From: Podocnemis expansa
Taxonomy: Eukaryota; Chordata; Testudines; Podocnemididae
NCBI GenBank assembly: GCA_007922195.1
Contig: ML681971.1
Span: forward strand, 17,770,637 to 17,834,636
Direction of reading: 5' to 3'
DNA length: 64,000 nt
The translations under genes and the position numbers were made by a program. Below, piece by piece: positions 44,560-57,310 of this stretch. Below the pieces are notes generated by a model. The model did not search any database, was not told where the DNA came from, and was given only the letters and a program-made list of their open reading frames with translations. Within the stretch, counting starts at the first letter, position 1. The number at the start of each line of letters is the position of its first letter.

Positions 44560-46958
44560 CTTCTAAACAATTTCTCTAATGTTGCTTTGGGGTTTTGGTC
44601 TGAGCCCATCATTACATAAAGAGAAATAATAATCAAAGATTAGCAGAAGGAGCTGATAAACAAGAAGAATGGCAATCCTCCATCTAGCCCCAACTCAGTC
44701 ACTTCACAGAGTTATTTTACATAAACAGCTTTGAATGAAAAATTAAATGATTTATGGACATAGCCACCTGTCCATGGGTTTTCTGTGGCTTGTATCACAT
44801 TAAATCTCAGATTCCCAAAGATATGTATGTGCCTAAAGCCCATTGATTTCAATCAAAGTTAGATGCTTCAGTATCTTCAAGGATGTGGACCTCAGTGCCT
44901 TACTGATCACCTTTTGTTTTACTGTTTCATTGAAATCACCCCATTTCACTATTTAGAAAGTATCTCATTCATTTAGCATGCCAAGTTACCATCTCCAGTC
45001 ACAAAATGTTCCTTCATTATTGGTGTTCCTAGATTTTTCCATCTACGGAGTAAATGTGAAACACTTGCTTGCCACAGATACAATGGACAGAGCATTCAAA
45101 ATATGTTATGTTTCATAGGCCTCTGTGCTGCGTTTCTTTTGTGGGTAAAGTTTTCCCTCTCAGAAGCCTGGATCACACTGATGAGGAACTATACTACTTT
45201 GGGACATGGAGGCCCCCCAATTGAGATCCAAGCCCCGTTGTACAAGGTGCTGTGTGCACAGAGACTGAGACAAATTCCTGCTTCTCAAGAGCTTGTAAAA
45301 CAGAGGAGAGAAAGAAAATATTGTTACCTTGGCTTTCTTTAATCAGAGAGAGAGTTGAGGTCCAAAGATTGAGGGCCAAATATTTGAAGGTAGGGAGGTG
45401 TCTCACTTTAATTGATTTCAACAGGAGTTAGGCATCAATATACCTTTAAAAGTCTGGCCCAAAGAACCTTGCCCAAGAACACATAGCAAGTCTGCGACAC
45501 AGTCAAAAATAGGTCTCAGCTCTCCTGAGTTCCAGTACAGTGCTTTCGCAACACCCTCTCAGCCCTGAGATGTAAATTACACCCTCCCCAAACAACCTCT
45601 TACATAATATGCCTTTTCCTGAGCACCCATGCAAAACATTGAGGAAACTGAGCTGGAGATAAGTTCTTGTTTACCAGGACCCCACTACACTCTCCCCCAA
45701 TAGCATAAGAAAACCCTTCTTATCATGATCCATACAGAAGCTTTTGATGGTCTGTTCTGAAGACAAATATGACCATGTGGCACTTCCAAGTTACAATGGG
45801 AGTCTTGTTACAGAGCTTGTTGTTTCCTAAAGACATGGGCTCACCAGGCCATTAATAGCATCACCCTCCCTTCAGCCTCATACAACACATGTTTGTATTA
45901 CATGGAAATAATACCCCACTGCCCTAAATGCTTGCAATGTCCGAGCCCCAACTCAAGTTACCGCGCATTATTTCCTGCTGCTGATGCATAGCTGCTGTGG
46001 GTCATAATTCAATGGGGGTGTCATCACAAACAACCACCCTCACTTGCTTTATGGCTCAGTTCCTGGTAGCTGCCCAGCCAGATGGATTGCTGACCTTTGC
46101 AGAACACCAGTGAGCAAGGCCAGTACCTCACTTGCAGCTTCCTCACAACAAGAGGATGTCAGCTTAGGTATTGTGGCTGCCCATTATCTGGCTTTGGCCG
46201 GCACTTTTTCTGAAGGGCAGAAAGTCTGTGCAGCTAGGCCCAGCTGTCCATAAATCCTCTGTACCCAGCGAAAGCTGTGCACGGGCTAGTCTGAATCCTG
46301 TGAGCATGGCTAACAATAACAGTGAAGTCAGTCCAGCACAGGCTGTATGAACCTGGCCAACCCCCTCTGGCACCCAGACTGTGCTGACTTCCCTGCAGTT
46401 GTTACCCATGCTGGCTGGGTTTGAGACAGCTTGTGAAGGCTAGCCTATGGGCAAAGAAACATCGGAGCACTCCTGTAACACTGCCACCACTAACTGCCCT
46501 CCTGAGGAGTCCCCTAATGGGGATAGCATACAACGCCTTTAGAAAGGCCTATGTCAGTCACCACAGCAGCCCTCAATATTTGGAGCATGTCTGGGGGAAA
46601 AGGTGCAGCTGGAGCAGGCTGAGTTCTGGTGGACTTTGGCTAGCATAAGGGCCCTTGGGAGCCTGCTCTTACAACTGTGCTGCCCATAAGTCATTTGGTG
46701 GTCGCCCCATGTGCGGTTTAAGAACAAAGGTCCAAACGTTGTCCAAACATTGCTCCTTCTTCCTTCATAGGTCAGGGTAAAACAGCACCAGCCCTCACAA
46801 CACCAGCCCACACAGTTGTCCTCATAAGGCTGAAGGCATAGAAACAGCTTCAGCCACAAAACAGTGGATTCCTTTGGGAAAATTTTAAAGCCTGAATATT
46901 TTGCTGGATTCCTTGGAGTCCATTTTCACTGGCCATAGAAATAAGTATGGTGAAGACC
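44560..46958. other. Intergenic with one MIR fragment
   Basis: No gene recognised. MIR-like stretches at 45205-45290 and 45450-45550 are listed separately. Confidence 0.5.
45205..45550 (-). repeat. MIR/CORE-SINE, reverse, partly decayed
   Basis: 'aagccccgttgtacaaggtg' and 'ttgcccaagaacacatagca' mark the reverse 3' and core parts. Confidence 0.6.
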
Positions 46959-46966
46959 TATTAGAT

Positions 46967-47883
46967 CAGGTGTGGCCAAACTGTGGCTCGCAAGCCGCAT
47001 GCAGCTCTTCCAAGAAAAATTGCAGCTCCCCCGACGAGCACAGCAGGGAAAGGTGGCATGGTGGGAGACAGGGGTGAGAAGTGTGCAATGGTCAGGGACG
47101 CAGAGACATGGCCGCATGGTAACAGCTGGCAGAGAAGCAGGGGATGGTCACTGCCAGCAGGGAAAAGCAGCATGGTCAGGGACTTCAGGGAAGGGCAGCA
47201 CGGTCCAGCCAGCAGGAAAGGGAAGCATGGTCAGGGTTGGGCTGGGCAGAAGTGCGGCATGGTCTGGGAGAGCAGAGAAGGAACAGTGTAGTAAGAGACT
47301 TCAGGGAAGCAGCAACAGGGGTGGAGGAGGGAAGCACCGCATGGTTGGAGAAGCCCAGGCATGTTTAGATTTTTCTCATAGGCCCTAATGCAGCTTACTT
47401 GTTACAATAAAATTGTGTTTTACAAATCCTAAATGTGATGTGGAATACTGAGAAATGAAAATACAAAGGAGAAAAGTTTAAAACTGAATGTAGATTACTT
47501 TCAATTTTTGGCACAACTTACTGCTGTGAAGCATTGTATTCCACAATGACATTCAAACATTGTGCAATAGTTAGAGATCAGCATCTGAGAGAGCTTTTAC
47601 CTGCTGCGTTGACAAGTTACTGACCAGATTTTTAAAAATGTGTCACAAGCCTGCAGTGTTCCACATCTAGTTTTCATGGTAACCTTAAATAATTATTAGA
47701 ATCTGATGTTAGTAGGATCAATATTTCCCCTGTTTTTACAATAAAGTTAAAGTATGCAATGAATTTTAAGCTTAGTAATTTTGGAGTAGGTAAAAATATG
47801 TGGTTATATGTCTCAGTGCTGCTCTCGAAGGTTTAATAATTGACTTGTGTGGCTCTTGAGTTCCGTAAATTTAGCCACTCCTG
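46967..47883. mobile_element. hAT-type element with minisatellite, exact 8-bp TSD
   Basis: 917 bp. Ends 'caggtgtggccaaactg' and 'tttagccactcctg'. Perfect 8-bp duplication TATTAGAT (46959-46966 and 47884-47891). It contains 'catggtc' repeats of about 29 bp (47050-47360), the same family as 20670-21510 and a longer relative of 15630-15816. No transposase is encoded. Confidence 0.94.
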
Positions 47884-47933
47884 TATTAGATTATCTTTAG
47901 CAGTGGAATCACAAATATTTCTACACTATTGAC

Positions 47934-48515
47934 CAGTGGTTCCCAACCTGTGGTCCATGGACCCCTGTGGGGCCACAGAGTGGCTCCAGGGAGTCCGCAG
48001 ACAGGTTGGGAGTTGGGACCGGTTGCTGCCAGGGTCTCGATTTCCTATGGAGACCCCAGCTTCTGGCTGGCAGGGAGCTTCCCCCAGGCAGGGAGTTTTT
48101 AAAAGTCCTGCCTCCTAAGCATGCTTAGAGCATGCTCAGGAGAGTAGCCTATGGGGTGCCCAGGTGCAGCAGCTCCAGCTAGGTAAGGGGATGGGGGAAG
48201 GGGCCCTGGAGAGGGGTGAGGGGTACCAGGGAAGGGGTTGGAGAATGGGCCAGCGGGCGGGGAAGACTCAGGGGGAGGGACAGGGACAGGGAGGCTCCCA
48301 TGGAGCGATGGGGGGGCTGGATTCCACTGGTGGAGGCTCCCCCGGAGTGGCGGGGGCTGCATTCTGCTGGCAGGGGCCACATTCTGCCCCGTGGCAATGC
48401 AGCCACACAGCGGCCACACCTCTAGGATAAAAATGTAGCTGGGGGGCTGCAGAGCTTTTTTTGTTGTTGTTAATAAAAAAGGGGTCCCCACCATGGAAAA
48501 TGTTGGGAACCACTG
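47934..48515. mobile_element. hAT-type MITE, 8-bp TSD with one mismatch
   Basis: Ends 'cagtggttcccaacctg' and 'tgttgggaaccactg'. Flanks CTATTGAC (47926-47933) and CTATAGAC (48516-48523). GC-rich interior creates spurious ORFs on both strands. Confidence 0.93.
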
Positions 48516-48561
48516 CTATAGACCACTTCTTAGGGAGAGTGTGACTGCCTCCTGTAACTTC

Positions 48562-48790
48562 CTCATGAACGCTCTTCAGGCAGTGTGACCTAGCTGCTAG
48601 ACCACTGAACTGGGACATAGATCTGTATTCCATTCCTGACTTTGCTTCTAGCCTACTGAGTGACCATGGGCAAGTTGCTTCACTTCTGTGTGCCTTAGTT
48701 TCCCCCCCCCGTAAAATGGGCATGATGACACTTGACTCCTTTGTAAATTGCTTTGAAATCTACAGATGAATAGTGCTATGGAAGAGCTGG
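48562..48790 (+). repeat. MIR, near full length
   Basis: 'gaccactgaactgggacata' then 'tgaccatgggcaagttgctt', 'gtgccttagtttcc', 'gtaaaatgggcatgatga' and 'gaatagtgctat' follow the MIR order from core to 3' end. Confidence 0.85.
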
Positions 48791-51700
48791 GATTATTATA
48801 GGTTACATCTAAAATGTAGTGTTGGACAGCACTAATTAGGGCAGATGAGGATAATCTGTGAAATGAAATAAACTAGGTAAGATGAAAATAAACACTCTGT
48901 AATAGGATGGATGAAACTGCAGGTAGTTTACACACATATATACACCCTGCTTTCACTTCCTCTCCTTAAGGGCAGGTTCTAAACTAAAGTCTGCAGCTCA
49001 ATTTCTCTGAAATGCTTCGCAAAAGGTTAGCAACTACCCAGATCAAAGTCATTTACCAAATAAAACAGCAACATACATACACAGTATTTTTACTAATAAC
49101 AGATCATTAACTTCAACAGCTAATGTAACAAAGATTGAGAATGAGTCTTTGTCCCCCTCTGCTGACTGATCTACATAAGAGGAAGGGTCCAACTACTGCT
49201 GTCAGCTAATAGTGTTAAGCCATTGGGTATGTAGTTAGTCTTCATGCTGAAGTTTGTGGGTTCAAACCTCCCTGATGACCCCACGAGAGAACTGCTGTAC
49301 TTGGACAAACATAACTACTTACTTGAGTGAAATGCTCAGATAAGCTGTCCAAGTACTTTGGTAACAGTGTGAGAAATGTTATGCAAGTTATTTACTTTGG
49401 CAGTGGGCTCCCTTGTTGCCTGCTCTTTCCACAGCATTTGGACTTCATCCTGGAAAGGGATGAGCGCCTCTCTCCCACTGATTTTGGTGGGACTGAAGGA
49501 TGATCAGCACCCTGTCTGATCGAGCCCCTGATTTTTCTAAGTCATTGTCTGTAAGCTTCTAAATCTGGCTGATGTGTCACTGTTGTGCAGACCCATCTGA
49601 ACGCAACCTGTGGACCCAACCAATGGAGTGCTGATGTGCATAGCTGGAGAATTACTGGTCTAATTCAGCTCACTGCTAGTGCCCATACATGCAGACAGCT
49701 GCCGTAAAGAGTGCTGGTTCCACTGGCTTCACTGCAGCTAGGTTCATCCCAGCTGCAGCTCTCCCCTATATAGGCATGTCCACTAGAACTATACAGTCTG
49801 GTTTAAAGCCCAGCGAAGTCAATGGCGGTTAGTGTTTGGCCAATCTAGTTTTAAATGACTCATCCAGTGGAACTTTCATCACTTTTCTTGATAGCAGAAT
49901 AGACCTAATCATTAGCCAAATGTGACTATGTGGTGGGTCTGGATATATGTACAGGGCCTTGTCCAGATCGCATAGCAGGGTAAACAAGGAATAATTCCAT
50001 CCCCATCAATGGACTTACACTGGCTTCAGTGAGAGCAGAATCAGGCCTACGGCACAGAGGGTTTGCATTAAAAATATATGGGCATCTTAATAAAAAAGAT
50101 CTGAGCCTGAATTGTTTTTCCTCCCTGAGGACCCGAGTACTCAAGAAAAAATAATCACAGTGAGATTTCCTCTCTCTTTCTCGTCCTCCCTCCCCCTACC
50201 TTATTTGAACAGCTGGTTTCTGGAAAGATATTACACTGCCCTGTAAGTTTAATATCTACCATGGGGTTCTACTGGTTTGTAGTGCCAAAAATTCCCTGGA
50301 CAAATAATGCACCAGTGTTACTGTTACTGCAAGCTAGAATCAAAATGCAACTCTGCTGCCCGGCACTCAGTAGTTTCTGAATGTGGGTATGTAAACAGCT
50401 GGGGCAGGCAAAGGGGCTTGCTTTCCTTTCCCGAGTCCTTAGCAGCCTGCAAAGAAGGTTGGGGCTAGGGCTTGGCAAAATGACAAAATCCTAAAGGCTT
50501 AATAGGAAGCTTCAGTTAGAACTAATGGGCCCAATGACTCCAAAGAGCAACTCCAGTGAGGTTGAGTGAGTTATGCCAGTGATTCAGCTGACCCATCCCA
50601 TTTATTTTTAGTTTCCCCTTTAACATTCCTCTGTGTGTATTTATATCACTCCCTTCCCACTATTCCCCTTCCCTCCCCCTTTGGGCTTTGATTTTGTTTA
50701 GAGAATACGATTTTGCAGAATAGAGACCACATGTCACATTCTGATCTTAGTGACATGGGTAACTCCAGAGTACTCCAGCTTTAGACTAGGCTGACATAGC
50801 TGAGATCAGAATCTGGCCTGGTATCTTTTAATGAACCAGTAAAGTGCAAAGCATATCTACCTTCACTGAAATGTTAGAGATTAATGAATATCATCGAGTT
50901 TAAATGAGGGCTTGGCTCTAAAAGAAGACACTCAGAAAAATTAATCTGAACTAATTTTTAAAGTGGATTAGTAAAACCATATTAAATGTGTCTGCAGACA
51001 CTCTTGCTAAAGATTGGTCTTTGCTGTGTTGTAGTCAGTGTGGTTGCCTGCGGTGCTGGGCTTCAGGAGTACTGGGCTTGAGGTGCTATTTTTGTTATTT
51101 GTGACAAGAGGGAAAACAATGGTTGAAGTGATATTTATCAGGTATTCCATATGAGGATTCATTTTTCACTAACCTACTAGAATCTTCTGAACCTTTGCAG
51201 GATCTCGTGGAACTTTTCAGACTTCCTGAGAACTACACTTCCTTGAACCTCCAGCATGTTGTCAGCCAAGCCCCCAGAGGAAGACAAGGAGGGAGTCATC
51301 ACCACTCATTCAGTGAGATAAAAGAATGAACTGAAGTGAGAGCCCACCTGCGACATTGGGCATCTTGTTTTATTGGGTAACTGTGAAAGTGTGCTTGTGT
51401 TTTAAGATCTGAAGCATGTAAGTAGCAACTAACAAATGACTATTTAATGAGACACCAGAAACGGCTATCGAACCCCCATCTATGCAAAAATATGAAGAAA
51501 TACAGTTATGTCTTTTGCCAAGCTTAATATGCAATGTTTGATGACTTTCTAAAACTGTGGAATACAGACTTTTGTTCTCCCTAATACCATCTGTTTTCCC
51601 CTATAGAAAGTAAAAGATGCCCCCCTACCCTGCAAAAGCCTTCAGAAGCTCAGTACAGGAAGCAAAAATGTCAGTTGTATACTAGTTTGCAGCAAGGGGA

Positions 51701-52638
51701 AAATCTGATGGGAAAATATCTGAAACCGTCTTTAGTACTTTTCAGTTAGTCTTAAAATTTAAAAGTTTATATAAGCTTAATGCAGTTCAATTCAGTGCAA
51801 TTCACTTTAAATTCACAACCTTAGTTAATTCAGATTCTTTTCCTGAGTGTCCCTCTGTAGAGAAGCCCTGAAACTGCATGAGCGAGGAGAATTCTGGGTC
51901 TGTCTGTTTTCATTAGAAACTCATCCCATCCAACAAGGTATCATGGTCTGGCAGTCACTGACACTGTTGCTACCTCCTGGTGGAGCCAGCAGCTTTATGC
52001 AAATTAACCATTTCAAGGGTGTCACATAAACCCCAGCTCTGTAAACACAGTCACAAGAGAGTTAAAATTCTCCAGCAAAGCCACGGGAGAAGTAGGTGCT
52101 TCATCTTGTGCACTGTGCTGATCTGTGTAGACCAACAGCCAACCAAACCCAAGTGTGAGTCACAGGTTGTCTGTATCTGTTCACACCCTATATTTTGAGC
52201 CTGAGCAAATCACATAGAAATTAGCTCTTTGGGGGGCAAGGGGGTCCCAAAGGAGGGTATCACAGCTTGTTGGAATAGACAGGATATAGAGCATGATCCA
52301 AATGGCAGGAATTTTCTCTCCTACCACAAGAATGTGTTGGAGGGTTTGTGAAGGATACTTGAGGAGCATAACAATCAGACTATTATCAAGCAAGAAAACC
52401 ACTATCAATGTATGGGTCTGATAAGTCTCAGAAGAATTTCTAAGAATGCCATAATGGAGGCTGGAGAAGTTTATGAAGTGCCTGGGGAATGTAGAGTGAG
52501 ATAGTGGGGAACCCAAGGGCAGATTACACCGAAGGAATGAGGAGTAACACCCCTGCAGTAGCCACTTAACATTTCTGGTGCTAGTCAGCTGCTCTGGAAA
52601 GGTGCTTCCTGGAATAATGCAAAAACATGAGTGGCACT
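48791..52638. other. Intergenic, nothing firmly recognised
   Basis: Longest featureless stretch. A tRNA-like B-box (GGTTCAAACC) occurs at 49259-49268, without a convincing A-box or cloverleaf. Confidence 0.5.
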
Positions 52639-52646
52639 CTCTACAG

Positions 52647-53019
52647 CAGTGGTTCCCAACCTGTGGTCTGGGGACCCCTGTGGCTCCACAGAGTAATTGC
52701 AAGGGGTCCGTGAATACATCCGGCCCCAGCCAGCAGGCGGCCTGGGCCTGATCTGGCTCCAGCCACTGCTGGCCAGTGATTCATGCTGGAGAGGGCTCTA
52801 AAATTTATGGAATAAATGAATTATATTTGCCTGCTGTGAGCAGCCTCACCCTTGATATGTCCCTACACCTTGGGAGCAAGTGGGGGCCAGGTCCCCCACT
52901 GCCCTTCTGCAGTGCTTCTGCCTGCAGTCAGTCTCCCATAACGATTATCATTTGGAGGTCCATGAAATTTTTTGATGTTAAAAAGGGATCCTCATACTCA
53001 AAAAGGTTGGGAACCACTG
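52647..53019. mobile_element. hAT-type MITE, exact 8-bp TSD
   Basis: Ends 'cagtggttcccaacctg' and 'aggttgggaaccactg'. Perfect 8-bp duplication CTCTACAG (52639-52646 and 53020-53027). Confidence 0.94.
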
Positions 53020-53284
53020 CTCTACAGCAAGCTTATTTGGTGGCAAACACAAGCCCTGTCTGTTTTGAGGCATCTGTATCTTTGAGCAGCTACACAGCCC
53101 ATCATTCTGAAAAGCACTACAGCCAGATTTTCAAAAGAGTACACTCCCCCGCAGCTTCAACTGGCCTCAGCACCTGAAGCACAAAGAAATTATAGAAGCT
53201 TGCCCAGGGCTACAGGCAGAGCCAGGACTGAGTCCCACTCCATAATTAAAAGTAATTTTCCTGTACAGCAGTAGCAGCTGGCAG

Positions 53285-53370
53285 CCCCACTCATGGACCA
53301 GGACCCCACTGTGCTAGATGCTGTACAAATTCAGAACACAAAGAGATCCCTGCCCCAAAGACACTCTGGT
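53285..53370 (-). repeat. MIR/CORE-SINE 3' fragment
   Basis: 'ccaggaccccactgtgctag' and 'gctgtacaaattcagaacac' are the reverse of the motif at 29225-29330. Confidence 0.6.
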
Positions 53371-54945
53371 GCCCTGACCATGAGGCTGTTGCCTTCTACG
53401 AACTGGTTAGTTGGACAACCAGACTCTCTCAACACAAAGAGCAGCTGCTGTTGTGGTAAAAGCCAAGGAGTGATTGATACTATGGTCACTGTTCAGATGA
53501 TTGGCCAGTATCCCTTCAGGCCTTCCTAGTGTAAACCAGCACCATCTTCAGAACACACCTGAGCACTATAAGACTTGTGGGCTCTTCTCAGCTGGATTGC
53601 CTACATCTTTGGCTCTGGATCTCCAGCAGTGTCACTTCTGGGCCAGTGACCTGGTTGAAATAATTGCTAAAGGAATTAAATTAAGCAGAGTTCCATGGAA
53701 AAAAAATAACTAATAATAAACCCACATTGTAAGATGTACATGAGGAAGCAGGTGCTAAGTAGGAGCTGGTGATTAAGGAAACGGTGTTGGGGAAGCAGCC
53801 ATGCATTTTTCCACCTCTTTTGTAACGGAGCACTTTGGGACAGGTGCTGACACCAAATGTCCCATCTCCAAGACCACTCTACCCCACCAGCTGGAGTTGG
53901 GCCATGGTGTCAAGTTGCCTTGTGCCGTGAACAGCTACAACTTTGATCTGGAAAGAATTGGAGCCACCTGCGGAATGCTGTCAAACACATGATCGAGTAA
54001 CGGTTGGCTGAAAAGAAGGTGACAGGTCTTGGTGTTATCTGAAATCAATATTGAGAAAACAAAGTTTGCAGCCATGGTAGCGCTCTCCCCCGCTCTCAAA
54101 TGTTACAGGCTGAAGAGCTCTGGCATCCTGAACTGTAATGTAGATGGTTATCTCCATAGGTGCTTCTTGCTCTGTTAGGCATGAAGGTAATGGAAAGACT
54201 GGCTGGGCTAACAGTCAAGCGCAGAAGCACCGAGCAGGGAATGATTGCTTTTGCTGAGCCTTGATATGCACACATGCTCAGAGAATGTGAGTTCTGTTAC
54301 TTCTCTGCCATCAGAATCTTAGCATTGTGATAATCCCCAGTCCCAAACATAGATGACACAGAAAAGTTTCCCGTTGGTTATTTTAAACAGCTAAAGACCT
54401 TTGGCTACAAGCCCATATGAACTGAATATTACCTTCAGCTGTTTTCAAAGAAGCTTTGCAGATTAGTACTAATGGCCTGAGTTTAGTATCCCTGGGGCAG
54501 GCAATAAGAAGATAAATATATTACAATTAACATTGATTATGCTCTTTAAATCTGTAAAATTGCATGGCCTTATATACCACCAACTTGTGACCTGTTCTGC
54601 TAACAGCTATTGTACATGTGTCTTTGGGGGCATTTAGTTCCATAAAACATGTTACATGCTTCCATGTTATAGATCGTATAGGCCTCACTGTGCCTTAGGC
54701 AAGCATCTAAGGTCCTAGCTAAATAAATATGATGAATTACTTTCCTCATGGTTCATACTTGACTCACATATGTTATCTCATGATCTGAGATCAGTGATGG
54801 AAATGGAAAGGATACACTTTGAATCTTAGGATTCCCCAGAACACGTTTACACACATGCATTTTGTACACCTCCCACACAAATATTGTATACACACAGTAT
54901 GCACATGCACACAAGGTGCACACACACAATACACCCATACAAAAA
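53371..54945. other. Intergenic, nothing recognised; CA-rich end
   Basis: Frame remnants near 53801-54110 read without stop for 63 codons but match nothing I know. CA-rich simple sequence at 54840-54945. Confidence 0.45.
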
Positions 54946-54949
54946 CTAG

Positions 54950-55060
54950 CATGTAGAATAGAATAATAGGGTTGGATGGGACCTCATGAGATCATCAAGT
55001 CCAACCCCCAGGGGCTTGAACCTAGCCCCTTCTGCCTATTAAGCAGAGGTGCTAGCCCCC
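54950..55060. repeat. CR1-like LINE fragment
   Basis: 'agggttggatgggacctcat' and 'atcatcaagtccaaccccca' are hallmarks of CR1 3' regions in birds and reptiles. Confidence 0.75.
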
Positions 55061-55309
55061 ACATTGTGCACATGCATACAGTCAGATGTGGTACCCAGAC
55101 ACATATATACTTGTCTCTGATCCTGTAAAATCCACTGAAAATTGATCAGCTCTGCTATTCCACTCTGCTCCAAATATTTCACTATTTTCTTGTCATGTCA
55201 CCGACATCCCCTTCCCTCTATTGGAGTCTTGATCTTGAAATATTACAGGATAGACAGTTTTAAAGAACCCTCCTCCTTTTTTGAGTGACGGGCTGCAAGT
55301 GAGGGAAGG

Positions 55310-55485
55310 TGATGAGAATGGAGGAGGAAAAAAAGGAGAGAAAACCAGAGAGAGAGGAAAAGAAGAGAAGTGCTAGAAGGAAAAAGAGGGGGCAGGAAAG
55401 GAAGAGAAATGAAAGGAGGAAAACAAAAGGAGAGAAGGAGGAGATAGAAAGAGCACAGAGATAAGGGAGGGAGAGAAATGACAGA
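55310..55485. repeat. Purine-rich (GA/GGA) tract
   Basis: Long nearly uninterrupted run of A and G, such as 'ggaggaaaaaaaggagagaa'. Source of the serine/leucine-rich minus-strand ORFs there. Confidence 0.9.
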
Positions 55486-55689
55486 CTGTGAAAACAATAA
55501 CTGAACAGAAATGAAGTATTCACCTTCACTCTCAGTGCCATTGTTTTTGAGGACCAAATATAGAACTACAGTGTGACTTTAACAATACAGGCTGAGAACA
55601 TCTCTTACTTACACCAGATTTATACAAATGTAGCTCTGCCATTTCTGGAGTATGTTGAACATAAGCTTCTAAACTTAGATATTTTTAAA

Positions 55690-57010
55690 TCACAGGTTGA
55701 GATAACTTGCATCCAAGGGTATTCAAAGAGTTGGCCGAGGAGCTTGCTGGACCTTTGATGTTGATTTTCAGTAGGTCTTGCAACACTGGGGAAGTTTCAG
55801 AAGGCTGGAGGAACGCTAACATTGTGCAAATTTTTAAAAATAGTAAATGGGATGACCAAGGTAATTATATGCCTATCAGTCTGACATCAGTGTTGAATCT
55901 CAACATAACAGAATAGCTGATGTGGGACTTGATTAATGAAGAATTAAAGGAAGGTAATGTAATTAATTCAAATCAGCATGGGTTTCTAGAAAATAAAGCC
56001 TGCCAAACTAACTTGATATCTTTTTAGATGAAATAGTGCTGATAAAGCATTTGACTTGGCACTAAACAAAATTTTAATTAAAAGCTAAAATGATGTAAAA
56101 TTAACATGACACACATTAAATGGATTAAAATCTGGCTAACTGAAAGGTCTTAAAATGTAACTGTAAATGGGGAATCAAGTGGGTATATTCCAGTGGGATC
56201 CCACAGAATCAGTGCTTGTCCCTACACTTTTTAAACTCTTTATCAGTTACTTGGAAGAAAACAAAATCATCCCTGCTAAAGACTGTAGATGACACAAAAA
56301 TTGGGGAACTGATTAATAATAATGAGGACCAGTCACTGATTCAGAGCAATCTAGATTGCTTGGTAAACTGGGCTCAAGAAAACAATATGCATTTAAATAA
56401 ACCTAAATCATCTAGAAACAAACACTCTAGAATAGACTGTACTTACAGAAGGGGGGACTTTTATCCTGGGAAGCAGTTATTCTAAAAAAGATTTACAGGT
56501 CAGGTGGATAATCTGCTGAACATAAGCTCCCAGTGTAACACTGTCCAAAAGAGCTAACATGATCCTGGGATGTATAAGAAGGAGAATAGAGAATTGGAGG
56601 AGGTATTTTATCTTTATATTAGGCAATGGTGTATGTGAGCACTGCTGGAATACTGTATCCATGCTACCAGTTCTAGAAGGAGGTTGATAATTGGAAAGGG
56701 TTCCAAGAAAAGCCAGACAAATGATTAAAGAATTAGAAAATCTGGCTTTTGGTGAGATCAAAGAGCTCAATCTATTTAGCTTAAGAAAGAGAAGATTAAG
56801 GGGGGACTTGATTACAGTCTTTAAGTATGTTCATGAGGAACAAATATTTAATAATGGGCTCTTCAATCAAGTGGAGAAAGATATAATGTGATCCATTGGA
56901 TGGAAGCTGAAGCTAGACCAATTCAGACTGGAAATAAGGTGTAAATATTTAACAGGGTGAAAATTAACCTTTGAAAAAATTTACTAAGGTTACAATGGAT
57001 TCTCCATCCC
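55690..57010 (+). mobile_element. Decayed LINE reverse transcriptase (CR1/L3-like)
   Basis: Pieces of one ORF in shifting frames. 'LAEELAGPLMLIFSRS' then 'WRNANIVQIFKN' and 'GNYMPISLTSVL' (55730-55900) correspond to the RT thumb-side blocks. 'HGFLENKACQTNLIS' (about 55977-56020) and 'KAFDLALNKILI' follow. 'VDDTKIGELINNNED' (about 56285) is the catalytic-DD block. 'RQMIKELENLAFGEIKELNL' plus 'FSLRKRRLRGDLITVFKYV' (about 56710-56830) is the conserved C-terminal region. Frameshifts and stops make it inactive. Match from recalled CR1/L3 motifs. Confidence 0.85.
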
Positions 57011-57194
57011 TATTTTTAAATAAATATTGGCTGTTTTTCTTAAAGATCTGTTCTAGGAATTATTTTGGGGAAGTTTAATCTACAGCACATTCCATTGCTC
57101 TGGCAGTTTCAAGGGGCCTCAAAGTGAACTTAAATATAAAATATATACTTGTTTAGATCCCTTTCCACTGCCAGAGCTGTGTAAAAAGGCCTTA

Positions 57195-57310
57195 TTGTAA
57201 ATGAAAAGCAGTTCTCAGGATGTTTAAATGACTTGCCCAAGATCACATGGAAAGTCAATAGCAGAGATAGGAATAGAATCCAGGAATTCTTTTTTCTAGC
57301 TCCTGCTCCA
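57195..57310 (-). repeat. MIR fragment
   Basis: 'gacttgcccaagatcacatg' and 'ataggaatagaatccaggaa' are the reverse MIR core. Confidence 0.65.

Noticed and set aside
49206..49280. Possible tRNA gene
   Set aside because: It has a B-box-like GGTTCAAACC but no convincing A-box, and no cloverleaf can be drawn. More likely chance or an old tRNA-derived repeat.
53776..54170. Possible processed pseudogene (63-codon ORF with 'VTEHFGTGAD' and similar)
   Set aside because: It looked briefly like a beta-barrel or metabolic enzyme fragment, but comparison with recalled VDAC and TOMM40 sequences failed and no other match was found.
54840..54945. Possible CRISPR-like or structured array in the CA-rich stretch
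   Set aside because: It is ordinary imperfect (CA)n simple sequence in a vertebrate genome.
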